Assembly: GCF_012489685.1 (NCBI RefSeq) | Contig: NC_080043.1 | Span: 63,357,920 to 63,421,919, forward strand | Direction of reading: 5' to 3' | Source: Lotus japonicus | Taxonomy: Eukaryota; Streptophyta; Magnoliopsida; Fabales; Fabaceae | DNA: 64,000 nt | Part shown: piece after piece, positions 1 through 9,571 of the stretch | Layout: every line of letters starts with the position of its first letter | Position numbering within the stretch: position 1 is the first letter of the stretch | Position numbers and translations under genes: made by a program | The notes under the pieces: model-generated | Seen by the model: only the letters and a program-made list of their open reading frames with translations | Databases searched by the model: none | What the model was told of the DNA's origin: nothing

Positions 1-424
1 CATCAGAAGCTGGCAGCACATGATCAGAAGTACTACTATCAGAAGCTAACCGCACATGATCAGAAGTACTACTATCAGAAGTAACGTTTCAGAAATAACG
101 TTTCAGAAGTAACGTTTCAGAAGTAACATTTCAGAAGTGACGTTTCAGAACTACTGCCATCAGGAAAAAAAAATATACTGCTATCAGAACATGCCTCTTG
201 AAACAAACATAGCCATTGTCTTGAACTTGTCTTCAAATTAAACAGTCCAAAGCTAACACTATCAGAGCTAACACGATCAGAACACACATAGCAGAAGAAA
301 CACAACAGTTCCACAAAACATAGCAGACCATAGAATCTTCAATTTCAACTACTCCCCCTTTTTAGCACAAATTTGCAAAGGGTGCATCCAAAAACAAAAG
401 AAAATAGCACAAGATCAGAGCAAA
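1..424 (-). repeat. 3' non-coding tail of element B with short tandem repeats
   Basis: No gene is visible. Positions 1-85 hold a repeated block of about 30 bp built on CATGATCAGAAGTACTACTA. Positions 80-150 hold about five copies of a 14-16 bp unit built on AACGTTTCAGAAGT, with single-base variants. A purine tract on the minus strand (AAAAAGGGGGAGT, near 349-362) resembles the polypurine tract. The same block recurs in element C at 24492-24915 with few differences. A short open frame at 117-314 is repeat-derived and I do not regard it as a gene. Confidence 0.8.
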
Positions 425-2491
425 CTAGTCTTCAGAACTTGACTCCTCCCCAGACCCTTCTGCTCTTTCTTCAGATCCTTCCTCCTCTTCATTACTCGCT
501 TCCTGAGCAGCTGTAGCAGCAGCACGGTGCTCATCACCTTGACATTCTTCTACTTGAAGCTTGTGTAGCAACGCATCAACTTTAAGCTTCCTAGCAGTGC
601 TCACCCTGATTGTCTCCTCCAAAGCCTTGGAAACTTCCTGTAATTCAGCAATTATGGCCTTAGTACCAGATTCAGTCACAGGAGGAGCAGATGTTCTGCT
701 GGTTGGTAAAGCAATGTCTAGAACATGTGGCTCCATAAACAAACGTTGATCCAAAGTGATTGGAACCCCACGAGACATAGCCACATCATCAGCCCTGAGA
801 ATCTGAGGATGTTGCTTCAGAATGATCTCAGTAAGAAGTGAAGGAAATGAAACAGGCAGCTTCACAGCACAAGTATTAGCATGCTTCAATGTCTGCTCAA
901 ACACAAAAGTTCCAAAATCAAAAGCAATAGACTTGCCAATCCTGTAGATCAACTTGGCAAGCGTTGCAGAAACACCAGAGGTATGCTGAGTAGGAACCCA
1001 ATTCACAGCACCAATCCTGTTAAGGATAGAATATTTCACACTGAGATTTCCAGTAGACAACAACTTCTTGCTGGGCCACTTCTTCACAAGACCTGCAGTA
1101 AGCTCCTTGGCAACATCATCCATGGACACTTCTTCATCAATAAATTCAATAGCACTTCTGCCAAGTGCTTGATTGACAACAGCAGGTGAGAACATCACAC
1201 ATTCAGCCCTCACATAGACTTTACTGAATTCTGCACTCTCAGGAAGTCCAACATCAACAGAGAGATTCACCAAGAACTCTCTCACAAGCTTCTCATAGCA
1301 CCTTCCAACATTCTGAATAGTCTTCATCAGACCTGCTTTCTCAATTAGTGCAATTACATCTCTGCATTCCAGAACATCAGAACCAACTTCCCTTTCCTTG
1401 GCCATTCTCTTCTTGCAAACAAACTTCCACTTCTGAACATTCTCTTCTAAGTGGAAAGACACTCTATCAATAGGAACAGCAGGAACATTCTGAGGAATAC
1501 GCTTACCAGAAAACTTCTTTTTCTCAGAAGAACGAATGTCCTGGATACCAACTTCAACATCTGACTCAGAGTCTTCAACTTCAACTGGAATCTTCCTCTT
1601 CTTCTTCTCAGTGGGAGTCTTTTCTTCCTTTTGCTTTCCCTTACTCTTCACACTGGCTTGTCTGGATTTCTTTGATGGAGTAGGAGTGATTTCAGGAGAA
1701 GAAATCCTTCTTTTCTTCTTCATCCTCGCAGCAACACTATCAGCAAAAGTCTCAGTCAGAGGGACATCATCAGAAGCATCATCAGAGATGTTCTGAACAT
1801 TGGCTGGATCCTGGATTGGCTCTTCAGAATTGATACCCGCAGAGTTATCATTCTTTGAATCAGCATCCTTTGAAGAGGATGATACAGAGATATCAGGCTG
1901 GGTAGCACCACCTGAATCTTCATGAGAAGTGGAATCCTTTCTAGAATTTTCTTGAGCAGAACTTTCCTTAGACCCAGATGTCTCAACATCAGGCACAACA
2001 TCAGGGGGCGATTTCACAGGAGGGCCTTCATCATTGATTTCCTCTTCGTTAGGAACATCCTCAAGGATAGGAACATTCGGGGCTTTGCTATTCTTGACCT
2101 GTGATTTGTAGACCTTACACGTTGGGTTTCGTGATCTCATCTTCTTGGGAGCTTTCTTGGACACAGAAGACGGTTGAGAAGAATCACTCTTCAAACCCAT
2201 ACACTTGACTCCTTTAGCAGTTCTTTCAATCTTGGTCTTGACAGATTCTTTCTTTCCTGAACTTTGAGACATGATGAATTGAGAGCAAATACAAACAAAG
2301 TACAGAACAACGAAACAGAAGTGCAAATGAGAGATGATAAATCTTGAAGAAGATAGATGCACAAGCGGTTGAGAGAACACAATTTTCCCGTTGGAGGTAG
2401 TTATAAGATAAGTGAACCAAGAAGTAACTTTCTCTCTGCTGATGTCACAACGGCAGTTAATGATGACCAAGAATAAACTAGCCGTTAACAT
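425..2491 (-). CDS. Envelope-position ORF (third ORF) of element B
   Basis: An intact ORF downstream of pol and in the same frame, separated by one UAG codon. It can be read as a readthrough extension of pol, or start at ATG 2491, or at the internal ATG 2272 where the hydrophilic protein begins. The 73 residues before 2272 include a hydrophobic stretch near codons 55-70. The main part has a Lys-rich segment (about residues 255-310) resembling nuclear-localisation signals, then a region resembling the 'putative plant transposon protein' domain found in Sirevirus third ORFs, then a Glu/Ser-rich acidic tail. I see no clear signal peptide or fusion peptide, so 'envelope-like' describes position rather than proven function. 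The copy in element C is truncated. Confidence 0.75.
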   Translation of the reverse strand: MLTASLFLVIINCRCDISREKVTSWFTYLITTSNGKIVFSQPLVHLSSSRFIISHLHFCFVVLYFVCICSQFIMSQSSGKKESVKTKIERTAKGVKCMGLKSDSSQPSSVSKKAPKKMRSRNPTCKVYKSQVKNSKAPNVPILEDVPNEEEINDEGPPVKSPPDVVPDVETSGSKESSAQENSRKDSTSHEDSGGATQPDISVSSSSKDADSKNDNSAGINSEEPIQDPANVQNISDDASDDVPLTETFADSVAARMKKKRRISSPEITPTPSKKSRQASVKSKGKQKEEKTPTEKKKRKIPVEVEDSESDVEVGIQDIRSSEKKKFSGKRIPQNVPAVPIDRVSFHLEENVQKWKFVCKKRMAKEREVGSDVLECRDVIALIEKAGLMKTIQNVGRCYEKLVREFLVNLSVDVGLPESAEFSKVYVRAECVMFSPAVVNQALGRSAIEFIDEEVSMDDVAKELTAGLVKKWPSKKLLSTGNLSVKYSILNRIGAVNWVPTQHTSGVSATLAKLIYRIGKSIAFDFGTFVFEQTLKHANTCAVKLPVSFPSLLTEIILKQHPQILRADDVAMSRGVPITLDQRLFMEPHVLDIALPTSRTSAPPVTESGTKAIIAELQEVSKALEETIRVSTARKLKVDALLHKLQVEECQGDEHRAAATAAQEASNEEEEGSEERAEGSGEESSSED

Positions 2492-2503
2492 ACTGGGGCA
2501 AGC

Positions 2504-2512
2504 TAATTGCTA
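2504..2512 (-). promoter_or_regulatory. UAG-CAA-UUA stop-codon readthrough context between pol and third ORF
   Basis: On the minus strand the pol stop TAG (2512-2510) is followed directly by CAA TTA. The frame then stays open through 425. CAR-YYA after UAG is the established tobamovirus readthrough context, and SIRE1 of soybean is known to use stop suppression for its envelope-like ORF. Element C carries the same nine bases at 59743-59735. Confidence 0.85.
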
Positions 2513-5500
2513 TGCATCAGAAAGACAAATCCCTAGACTTCCTCTTAATTTTTCAAAAGTGATTGCATCAAGGGGTTTTGTGAAAATATCAGCCAATTGC
2601 TTGTCAGTTGTGACATGATCCAAATTAACAATCTTATCCTCCACCAAGTCTCTAATAAAATGATGTCTAATGTCAATATGCTTGGTCCTGCTATGCTGTA
2701 TGGGATTCTTAGAAATATTAATTGCACTGAGATTGTCGCAGTACAATGTCATGACATCCTGTTCAACATCATACTCTTTCAGCATTTGCTTCATCCACAT
2801 GAGTTGTGTACAACTACTTCCTGCTGCAATATATTCTGCTTCAGCTGTAGACAATGAGACACAATTCTGCTTCTTGCTAAACCATGAAATCAAATTATTC
2901 CCTAAGAAGAAACATCCACCAGATGTGCTCTTTCGATCATCTGCACTACCTGCCCAATCTGCATCACAGAATCCAACTAAAGAGGAATTTGTATCATGAG
3001 TATAGAGAATACCATAGTCACTTGTGCCATTGATGTACTTCATAATTCTCTTGACTTGTAGCAGATGACTGGCTTTAGGAGCTGCCTGATACCTAGCACA
3101 AACTCCGACAGCAAATGTGATGTCTGGTCTGCTAGCAGTGAGATACAACAAGCTTCCAATCATGCTTCTATAGAGACTTTGATCAACATCTTCCCCCTGT
3201 TCATCCTTGGAAAGTTTGATGTGTGTAGCAGCAGGAGTTCTCTTGTGACCAGCCTTTTCAAGGCCAAACTTCTTGACTAACCCTTTAGCATACTTACTCT
3301 GTGATATGAACATAGAATCCTCCATTTGTTTGACCTGTACGCCTAGAAAATAATTCAATTCACCAACTAGGCTCATCTCAAATTCAGATTTCATTTGTCG
3401 GACGAAATGCTCCACCATGGAGTTCGACATTCCTCTAAAGACAATGTCATCCACATAAATCTGTGCTATCATGAGCTTACCTTTGTCATTCTTCACAAAC
3501 AGAGTCTTATCAATTCCACCCTTGCTGTAACCATTGCTTACAAGAAATTCAGTTAACCTTTCATACCAAGCCCTAGGTGCTTGCTTCAAACCATACAACG
3601 CCTTCCTCAACTTGTACACATGATCTGGATGATGCGGATCTGTAAATCCTTTAGGTTGTTCAACATAGACTTCTTCATTCAAATAGCCATTCAGAAAAGC
3701 ACTCTTCACATCCATCTGATATAGTCTGAACTTCAAGAGACAAGCTACACCTAACAAGAGTCTTATAGATTCCAGTCTAGCTACAGGAGCAAAGGTTTCA
3801 TCAAAATCAACTCCTTCTATCTGAGTATATCCTTGAGCAACTAGCCTTGCTTTATTCCTTGTGACTGTTCCAGTTTCATCTGATTTGTTCTTGAAGATCC
3901 ACTTAGTACCAATGATGTTTATTTCTTCAGGTCTAGGAACTAACTCCCACACTTCGTTTCTTCTGAACTGCTCTAGCTCCTCTTGCATAGCATTTATCCA
4001 GTATTCATCAGTGAGAGCTTCATTGACATTTTTGGGTTCTATCTTGGAGATGAAACAACTGTGAGCAATTATACTTCTGGATCTGGTAGTCACCCCTTCT
4101 TGAAGATTACCAATAATGTTTTCTTGAGGATGATTCTTCTGAACCCTGATTGATGGAGCTTTGTTTGATGTGATATCTTTGTCTTCCTTTTCATCAGCAC
4201 TTGTTTCTGACTCATTGTCGAGGGCGGTTCCTGAAGCATCGGCTGGAACATCAGTACCATCATCATCTTCATTCAGAACTGCTTCTTCCTTCTTGCTTCG
4301 TTCATCATCTACAGTCACATTCACAGATACCATCATGGTCCTTGTGCGAGAGTTAAAAACTCTATAAGCTTTGCTGTTCATAGAATATCCCATGAAAATT
4401 CCTTCATCACTTCTAGGATCAAGCTTCCTCTTAGGATCACGATCTGCAAGGATATAACATTTACTTCCAAATATGTGAAAGTATTTTACAGATGGTTTTC
4501 TACCTTTCCATAGCTCATACTGTGTGGAGGATGTCCCTGCCCTGATGGTGACTCTATTATGTATGTAACAGGCAGTACTCATAGCTTCAGCCCAGAACTG
4601 GTGTGGAATCTTCTTAGCATGTAACATTACTCTAGCTGATTCCTGGAGAGTTCTATTTTTCCTTTCAACTATTCCATTTTGCTGTGGAGTGATGGGGGCA
4701 GAAACACTAATACCTTCTGTTCCACAAAACTCCAAGAATTTTGAATTCTCAAACTCCCTTCCATGATCACTTCTGATTCTCACAATCACACAGTCCTTCT
4801 CATTCTGAAGTCTCATACATAGATTCTTGAATATTTCAAAAGTCTCTGATTTTTCTCTCATAAATTCAACCCATGTATACCTTGAAAAATCATCTACACA
4901 GACAAACACATACCTTTTTCCCCCCAAGCTTTCAACCTGCATGGGACCCATGAGATCCATGTGAAGCAATTCCAGAACCTTTGTCGTGGTCTGATGCTGG
5001 AGCATCTTGTGTGACACCTTGGTTTTCTTACCAATCTGACATTCTCCACATAGCTTTCCTTCTCCCAAGCTCAAATTGGGCAATCCCCTTATTGCTTCAT
5101 CTGCAAGAATCTTTTGCATGCTCCTGTAGTTGAGATGTCCTAGTCTTTGATGCCATACATTCACCTCATCTTCTTTAGTTAACAAACATCTGGAAACATG
5201 AGCTTTATCTTCTGATGTCCACATATAACAGTTGTCTTTTGATCTGACTCCTCTCATCACAACTCTCTCATCATCACTGGCCACAACACATTCTATCTTA
5301 TTGAGCTTCACATCATATCCTTGATCACACAGTTGACTTATGCTGATTAAGTTGGCTGTTAAACCATTTACAAGTAAAACATTGTTCAAGTTAGGAGATT
5401 CTGTGCTAACAAGATTTCCTACTCCCTTGATCTTTCCTTTAGCTCCATCTCCAAAAGTAACATAGTTGGTGGAGTGACTTCTGATGTCTTGCAAGAAGCT

Positions 5501-5908
5501 CTTGTTTCCTGTCATGTGCTTTGAACAGCCACTATCAAAATACCAATCTTCCTTTGATGATGCTCTGAAAGACGTGTAGGCTACCTGACATCTGACTTCA
5601 CCCTTGGGCTTCCATTGCTTCCTCATCTGAACAGGCTTTTTATCGTGCATCTGAGGATAACCATATAACCTGTAACAGTAGGGCTTTATATGACCATTCT
5701 TACCACAGTAGTGACACTTCCAAGGTACAGTTTTATCAAGCTTAAGCTGGGGTTTCACATGCAGAGGTACATGTCGAGGTAATGAATCTGACACCTGATA
5801 ATTTCTGGGCTTCTTGAATTCAGTTTGTTTTGCAGCAGACACAAATTTCTTTGAACCTTTCTGATTTTCTTTGTTTGCTGTTCTATAGTCAAAGCCAATT
5901 CCCTTCAA
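2510..5908 (-). CDS. Pol polyprotein of element B (nucleocapsid knuckle, protease, integrase, RT, RNase H)
   Basis: The open part begins after a TAG at 5921-5923, so the listed start is not a real initiation codon (TTG). In order: a CCHC knuckle [14 protein letters not shown] (about residues 63-76), aspartic protease DSG in [12 protein letters not shown] (near 124), GAG-pre-integrase with H-x4-H and CxxC, integrase core, reverse transcriptase with YVDD near residue 818, and copia RNase H ending at LSDA. The integrase is damaged: relative to element C, two residues are lost before the catalytic Glu, so the D-to-E spacing is 33 rather than 35. Normally this would be fused to gag. Here a 1-nt deletion near 6011 and the TAG separate them. 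Confidence 0.93.
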   Translation of the reverse strand: MKGIGFDYRTANKENQKGSKKFVSAAKQTEFKKPRNYQVSDSLPRHVPLHVKPQLKLDKTVPWKCHYCGKNGHIKPYCYRLYGYPQMHDKKPVQMRKQWKPKGEVRCQVAYTSFRASSKEDWYFDSGCSKHMTGNKSFLQDIRSHSTNYVTFGDGAKGKIKGVGNLVSTESPNLNNVLLVNGLTANLISISQLCDQGYDVKLNKIECVVASDDERVVMRGVRSKDNCYMWTSEDKAHVSRCLLTKEDEVNVWHQRLGHLNYRSMQKILADEAIRGLPNLSLGEGKLCGECQIGKKTKVSHKMLQHQTTTKVLELLHMDLMGPMQVESLGGKRYVFVCVDDFSRYTWVEFMREKSETFEIFKNLCMRLQNEKDCVIVRIRSDHGREFENSKFLEFCGTEGISVSAPITPQQNGIVERKNRTLQESARVMLHAKKIPHQFWAEAMSTACYIHNRVTIRAGTSSTQYELWKGRKPSVKYFHIFGSKCYILADRDPKRKLDPRSDEGIFMGYSMNSKAYRVFNSRTRTMMVSVNVTVDDERSKKEEAVLNEDDDGTDVPADASGTALDNESETSADEKEDKDITSNKAPSIRVQKNHPQENIIGNLQEGVTTRSRSIIAHSCFISKIEPKNVNEALTDEYWINAMQEELEQFRRNEVWELVPRPEEINIIGTKWIFKNKSDETGTVTRNKARLVAQGYTQIEGVDFDETFAPVARLESIRLLLGVACLLKFRLYQMDVKSAFLNGYLNEEVYVEQPKGFTDPHHPDHVYKLRKALYGLKQAPRAWYERLTEFLVSNGYSKGGIDKTLFVKNDKGKLMIAQIYVDDIVFRGMSNSMVEHFVRQMKSEFEMSLVGELNYFLGVQVKQMEDSMFISQSKYAKGLVKKFGLEKAGHKRTPAATHIKLSKDEQGEDVDQSLYRSMIGSLLYLTASRPDITFAVGVCARYQAAPKASHLLQVKRIMKYINGTSDYGILYTHDTNSSLVGFCDADWAGSADDRKSTSGGCFFLGNNLISWFSKKQNCVSLSTAEAEYIAAGSSCTQLMWMKQMLKEYDVEQDVMTLYCDNLSAINISKNPIQHSRTKHIDIRHHFIRDLVEDKIVNLDHVTTDKQLADIFTKPLDAITFEKLRGSLGICLSDA

Positions 5909-5967
5909 ACTCCCTCCTTGCTAGCTATTTTCTTTCAGAATTTCATCAAGCATATTAGAACCACTGT

Positions 5968-6976
5968 TCAACATTCTAACAGATTTGTGAGTAGCTTCAA
6001 GCTTTCTTGTCGAGTTGCCACTTCCTCTTGAAGTCCTGCATTAATCAACACTAGATTAGCCTTTTCCATAACGTCAGCATTATTAAACTTACTTTGCCAT
6101 TCCTCCAGATCTTCCTTCAGCTTTGTGCTGATCTTTTTCAGCCTTTCATTCTGAGAGACAAGTTGTTCTATCTCACTTTGCTTTTCTCTCACAAGTTTAC
6201 ATGCTTCTTCCCACTTGTTGTGTAGCAGCTTGTAAGTCTCAGCCAGTTCCTCATCTGTAATGTCCTCATCACTTGTATCAGACTCATAGACGATTCCAGA
6301 GAAAGCATTGACTTTGTTTGCAGATATCTCCTCCTCATCTTCAGTGTCTTCATCTGACCAAGTTACCATCATACCTTTCTTCTGCTTCTTTAGATAAGTG
6401 GCGCATTCAGACCTGATGTGACCATATCCTTCACATTCATGACACTGCACTCCTTTATTCTGACCAGATCTTTCTTCTTCTTTGGTCTTCCTCTGTGAAT
6501 TAGAGAATTTGGGTTTGTTATCGAACTTCATGTCCTGGACATTAGGCCTGGTTCTTTTGTCAATCTTTCTCAATGCTCTGTTGAATTTTCTTGCTAGCAT
6601 GGCCAGAGCCTCAGAAAGATTTTCACCATCACAATCTTCATCATCACCTTCATCAGTGTTTGACACAAAAGCAATACTCTTATTCTTCTTCTCAGATTTT
6701 CCACTCAGTTTCAACTCAAATGTCTGCAAAGATCCAATAAGTTCATCAACCTTCATGTTCTCAATGTCTTGAGCCTCCTCAATTGCAGTGACTTTCATAG
6801 CAAACTTCTGAGGAAGAGATTTCAAGATCTTCCTTACAAGCTTCTCATCTGACATAGGTTCTCCCAAAGCAAATGAAGCATTAGACAAGTCACGGACACG
6901 CATGTGGAATTCTGAAATAGTCTCTTCTTCAGTCATCATCAAATTTTCAAACTGAGTAGTAAGCATCTGAAGCCTT
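5968..6976 (-). pseudogene. gag, C-terminal two thirds, element B (interrupted by A, frameshifted)
   Basis: Continues the gag begun at 23299-22921 after the element A insertion. It holds UBN2-type copia Gag sequence, an acidic stretch, a CCHC knuckle CHECEGYGHIRSEC (about 6401-6446), and a predicted coiled coil near the C-terminus. Against element C, one base is missing near 6011 (CTTGTCGAG against CTTGTCAGAG on the plus strand). This throws the end out of frame and stops it at 5968. In C the corresponding frame runs on toward pol, so gag-pol was probably one ORF. Confidence 0.88.
6972..6976. repeat. Target-site duplication of element A, left copy
   Basis: GCCTT directly abuts the TG end of the left LTR and is repeated at 22921-22925 next to the CA end of the right LTR. 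The 5-bp length fits Ty1/copia integration. Confidence 0.95.
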
Positions 6977-8188
6977 TGAAGGTATGAAAAACGGTAGAAA
7001 GGGGGGGGGGTTTGAATAGCGTTTTCAAGATAAAGCTTCCACCTTTAAGATTTTGACAAATCTTTCGAGAACTTAAGTGCTAAAGATAAGAGATAGAAAA
7101 GCACACAAGGATTTTATCCTGGTTCACTTGATAAATCACTCAAGCTACTCCAGTCCACCCGTTAAGGTGATTTCTTCCTTCTTAGAATGAAGGCAATCCA
7201 CTAATCAGGTAAGAGTTACAACTGCACTTGAAACCTACAAGTGACTAACAATTACACTGACTTAGCTCACACTAAGATTCACTCTCTTAGTCTTCTCTAG
7301 GATCCGATCAACCTTGATCTCCTAAAGAAACTAAACAAACTGTTTAATCAAAGAATGTTTACAAGAGATTTGCTTCTAAAAAGCTAATAGTAAACACAAT
7401 GAATTTTCAGATGAAAGAATGCTTGAAGATATTTGAATATAGCTTGTGCTTATGTGAATTCTTCCAACCGCATCTTTCAGACTTCAGCCTCTATTTATAC
7501 TCCAAGGATTAGGGTTTGAGCGCTGCATAGAAATGCTACCGTTGGAGGGCAGTTCTGGAAATTCCAGCTTCTGCTGTGGCTGAGAGCGTTAGGTAGGTCG
7601 TCAGGATGATACAATTGCTTTTGTACTTTGAAAGTGACTTGACCTTTAAACCTAGGAGACTTCTGATCAGGGGAAGGCTTCATGTTGGAACTTGTGAAGC
7701 CGGTTGATCAGAGTCAGAGGGAAAGCACAGATCCTCTGACCATTGTATCTTCTGATTCTGAACTCAGAGGGAAGTACATGGTCTTCAGAGTTTCTTGCTT
7801 CTGGACTTCAGAGTTTCCACTATTCAGCTTCTGTATCTTCAGAGTCTTCTACACCATCAGAACATCTGAACCTTCAGTGTTTCTAGGTTATCAGAACTTC
7901 TGGATCTTCAGAGCTTCTAGTGACTGAGTCCACATCAGAGTTTGTGTAGCTTTAGAACTTCTGAAGCTTTTCCACTGTTCATGTTGTACATGGTCAATGC
8001 GAAAGCGTTGCTTGGGTCACTCTTTAAGCACAGTGCTTCTGATTTGTGTGAGATTGAATAGAGGTCAGAGCCTGTAAATAGCACACTCAGAAAAACACGT
8101 TAGAGTACCACAATTGTTCATATCAAAAGGTTAACATGTAATCATCAAAACATAGAGTTGTACTACTAGATCAAAACTTGATCTTACA
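6977..8188 (-). repeat. 3' LTR of element A
   Basis: Begins TGAAGGTATG and ends GATCTTACA on the plus strand, so TG...CA on both strands. It contains a run of 10 G near its left end and a TATA-type box (TATAAATA, minus, 7492-7499). The U3 half is rich in TTCAGAG/TTCTGA motifs. It pairs with 21705-22920. Confidence 0.95.
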
Positions 8189-8927
8189 ATCTCCCCCTTT
8201 TTGATGATGACAAAACTAAGATTTTTGATGAACAATCCTTAAACATTAAACTGAATTCACTTAGATTTTAGAGATAAAGAATAAGACTTATCCTGATGTG
8301 AATAGTTTATCTTGCTCATTCTGAATTCAAGTCACTGCTTGATTCTGAGCTTAGCTCCCCCTGAATCTAATACTTGATGAAAACGTTAGAAGAGTCTAGA
8401 TTCTGAGCTAAATAATATAAGAGTTCAGAGTGAAAAACTTATGACATAGATGAAAATAGAGTAATCAGAGCGCATAAGTAATCAGAGTCAACGGACAAGG
8501 TATCAGTGTCTTGGGTATCAGAGTCAAACTAAAATCACTTCAGAAGAAGTGAAATGTATTCCTTGTATTTGCCCAGTGACACATCTATGGTCAAAAAGGT
8601 GGAACTCTTAAATTCTCCAAAAGAAAAAATAAATCACACTAACACATCTTACACATAAAAAAATGGGTTACTCCCCCTTTTTGTCATAAGCAAAAAGCTT
8701 GGGGTGTGAAAAACTTAGCTTGAAGTACAAGGTACTCCCCCTTAGAGAAGGTCTAAGTTATTAATAAAAACGATTGCAAGAATCAGAGTTAGGCGAATTA
8801 AAGAGAAGAGTTAATGCAAAAGAAGAACGTTTACCACCGGCCAAGGGAGTAAAGATAAGGGTCAGTTACCAAGAACTTAACCTCGAGAAACTGTAGGAGC
8901 AGTAACTTTCAGAGAGAAAGTGAAGCC
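8189..8927 (-). other. 3' non-coding region of element A with several polypurine-like tracts
   Basis: The true polypurine tract abuts the LTR (minus AAAAAGGGGGAGAT, 8189-8203). Three further G5-type purine tracts lie at about 8355-8361, 8670-8682 and 8733-8743. Multiple polypurine tracts are a known Sirevirus feature. The right end, from about 8820, is the upstream region of the antisense gene. No ORF. Confidence 0.8.
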
Positions 8928-8935
8928 TATATAAA
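8928..8935 (+). promoter_or_regulatory. TATA box of the antisense gene, element A
   Basis: TATATAAA lies 61 nt before the ATG at 8989. The same box lies at the same distance in elements E and D. About 100 bp upstream is also conserved between A and E, including ACCGGCCAAG and GGTCAGTTACC. Confidence 0.7.
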
Positions 8936-8988
8936 GCGATGGAGAATAGGGTAAGCTTCACAACTCGATCAAGACCATAAAAAGAGAA

Positions 8989-9381
8989 ATGGCATCAAAC
9001 ATGATCGCACTAGAAGAGCTGAGAAAGAAGGCCTTTGAGGAGGACTTGTTCCTTAACTTTAGGCATCCAGAGGGTACAAAGACCATCTCAGAGCGTGCGA
9101 GAGCACTACTGGAGGAGAACCTGCGTCCAGAGTTGAAGAATGATTTGAGGGAATTCCTGGCCTTCGTGGAGGAAGTGCAGGAACTTAGCCAGCTTGAACT
9201 AAAGCTGCTGGAAGAAAAAGAGATCATAGAAGGAAAGCTCAAGACTTCAGAAGAGGTTCTGGAGAGGGAAGAGCTAAATGACAGTCTCAAAAACATCCAG
9301 TACTCACTGGATCGTCTGGAGAAGGAGAGGTCAGAGCAGCGCCAGGAGTGCAGAAGAATGAGGAGAGATCCTCCATTCTAG
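8989..9381 (+). CDS. Antisense 130-aa coiled-coil ORF in the 3' region of element A
   Basis: An ATG-initiated ORF on the strand opposite to all other genes of element A. I do not recognise a named family. The protein is highly charged (Glu, Arg, Leu), with leucine-spaced helical segments from about residue 28 to 120 that look coiled-coil, and ends in an Arg-rich tail, QECRRMRRDPPF. Elements E and D carry the same ORF in exactly 393 bp without indels (D has one nonsense codon). By hand, A against E shows about 22 synonymous-only codon changes and about 27 replacement codons, more synonymous than expected without selection. A TATA box at 8928 and AATAAA at 9427 make it look like a self-contained Pol II gene. 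Its function is unknown. Confidence 0.72.
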   Translation: MASNMIALEELRKKAFEEDLFLNFRHPEGTKTISERARALLEENLRPELKNDLREFLAFVEEVQELSQLELKLLEEKEIIEGKLKTSEEVLEREELNDSLKNIQYSLDRLEKERSEQRQECRRMRRDPPF

Positions 9382-9426
9382 GATTTTAGGAAAAAAAAAT
9401 GTATGATGTAAACGCAGTTTAGTATG

Positions 9427-9432
9427 AATAAA
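9427..9432 (+). terminator. Poly(A) signal AATAAA after the antisense gene, element A
   Basis: Canonical AATAAA 46 nt after the stop. Equivalent signals follow the copies in E (33975-33980) and D (57041-57046, minus). Confidence 0.6.
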
Positions 9433-9571
9433 GAAGATTGCAAACATAATGTCAAATATATTTATGTATGATGTGCAAAAATAAAAGACGAAAAAAAACA
9501 TAACATAAAAAGAACTTAAAGAAAATAAAACTAGGATAAGAAGAAAAACGAAAAGATCCTAAGACTAGGGC

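Noticed and set aside
881..1189. Plus-strand ORF of 102 codons opposite the B third ORF, repeated at 25372-25680.
   Set aside because: Shadow frame of the third ORF; the repeat simply reflects B/C homology.
7495..7683. A 62-68 codon ORF in the U3 of every family-1 LTR (also 22227-22415, 32008-32214, 58800-59006).
   Set aside because: It lies upstream of the TATA box, is broken by a one-base deletion in the E 5' LTR, and shows no independent coding signal. Shared sequence is explained by LTR homology.
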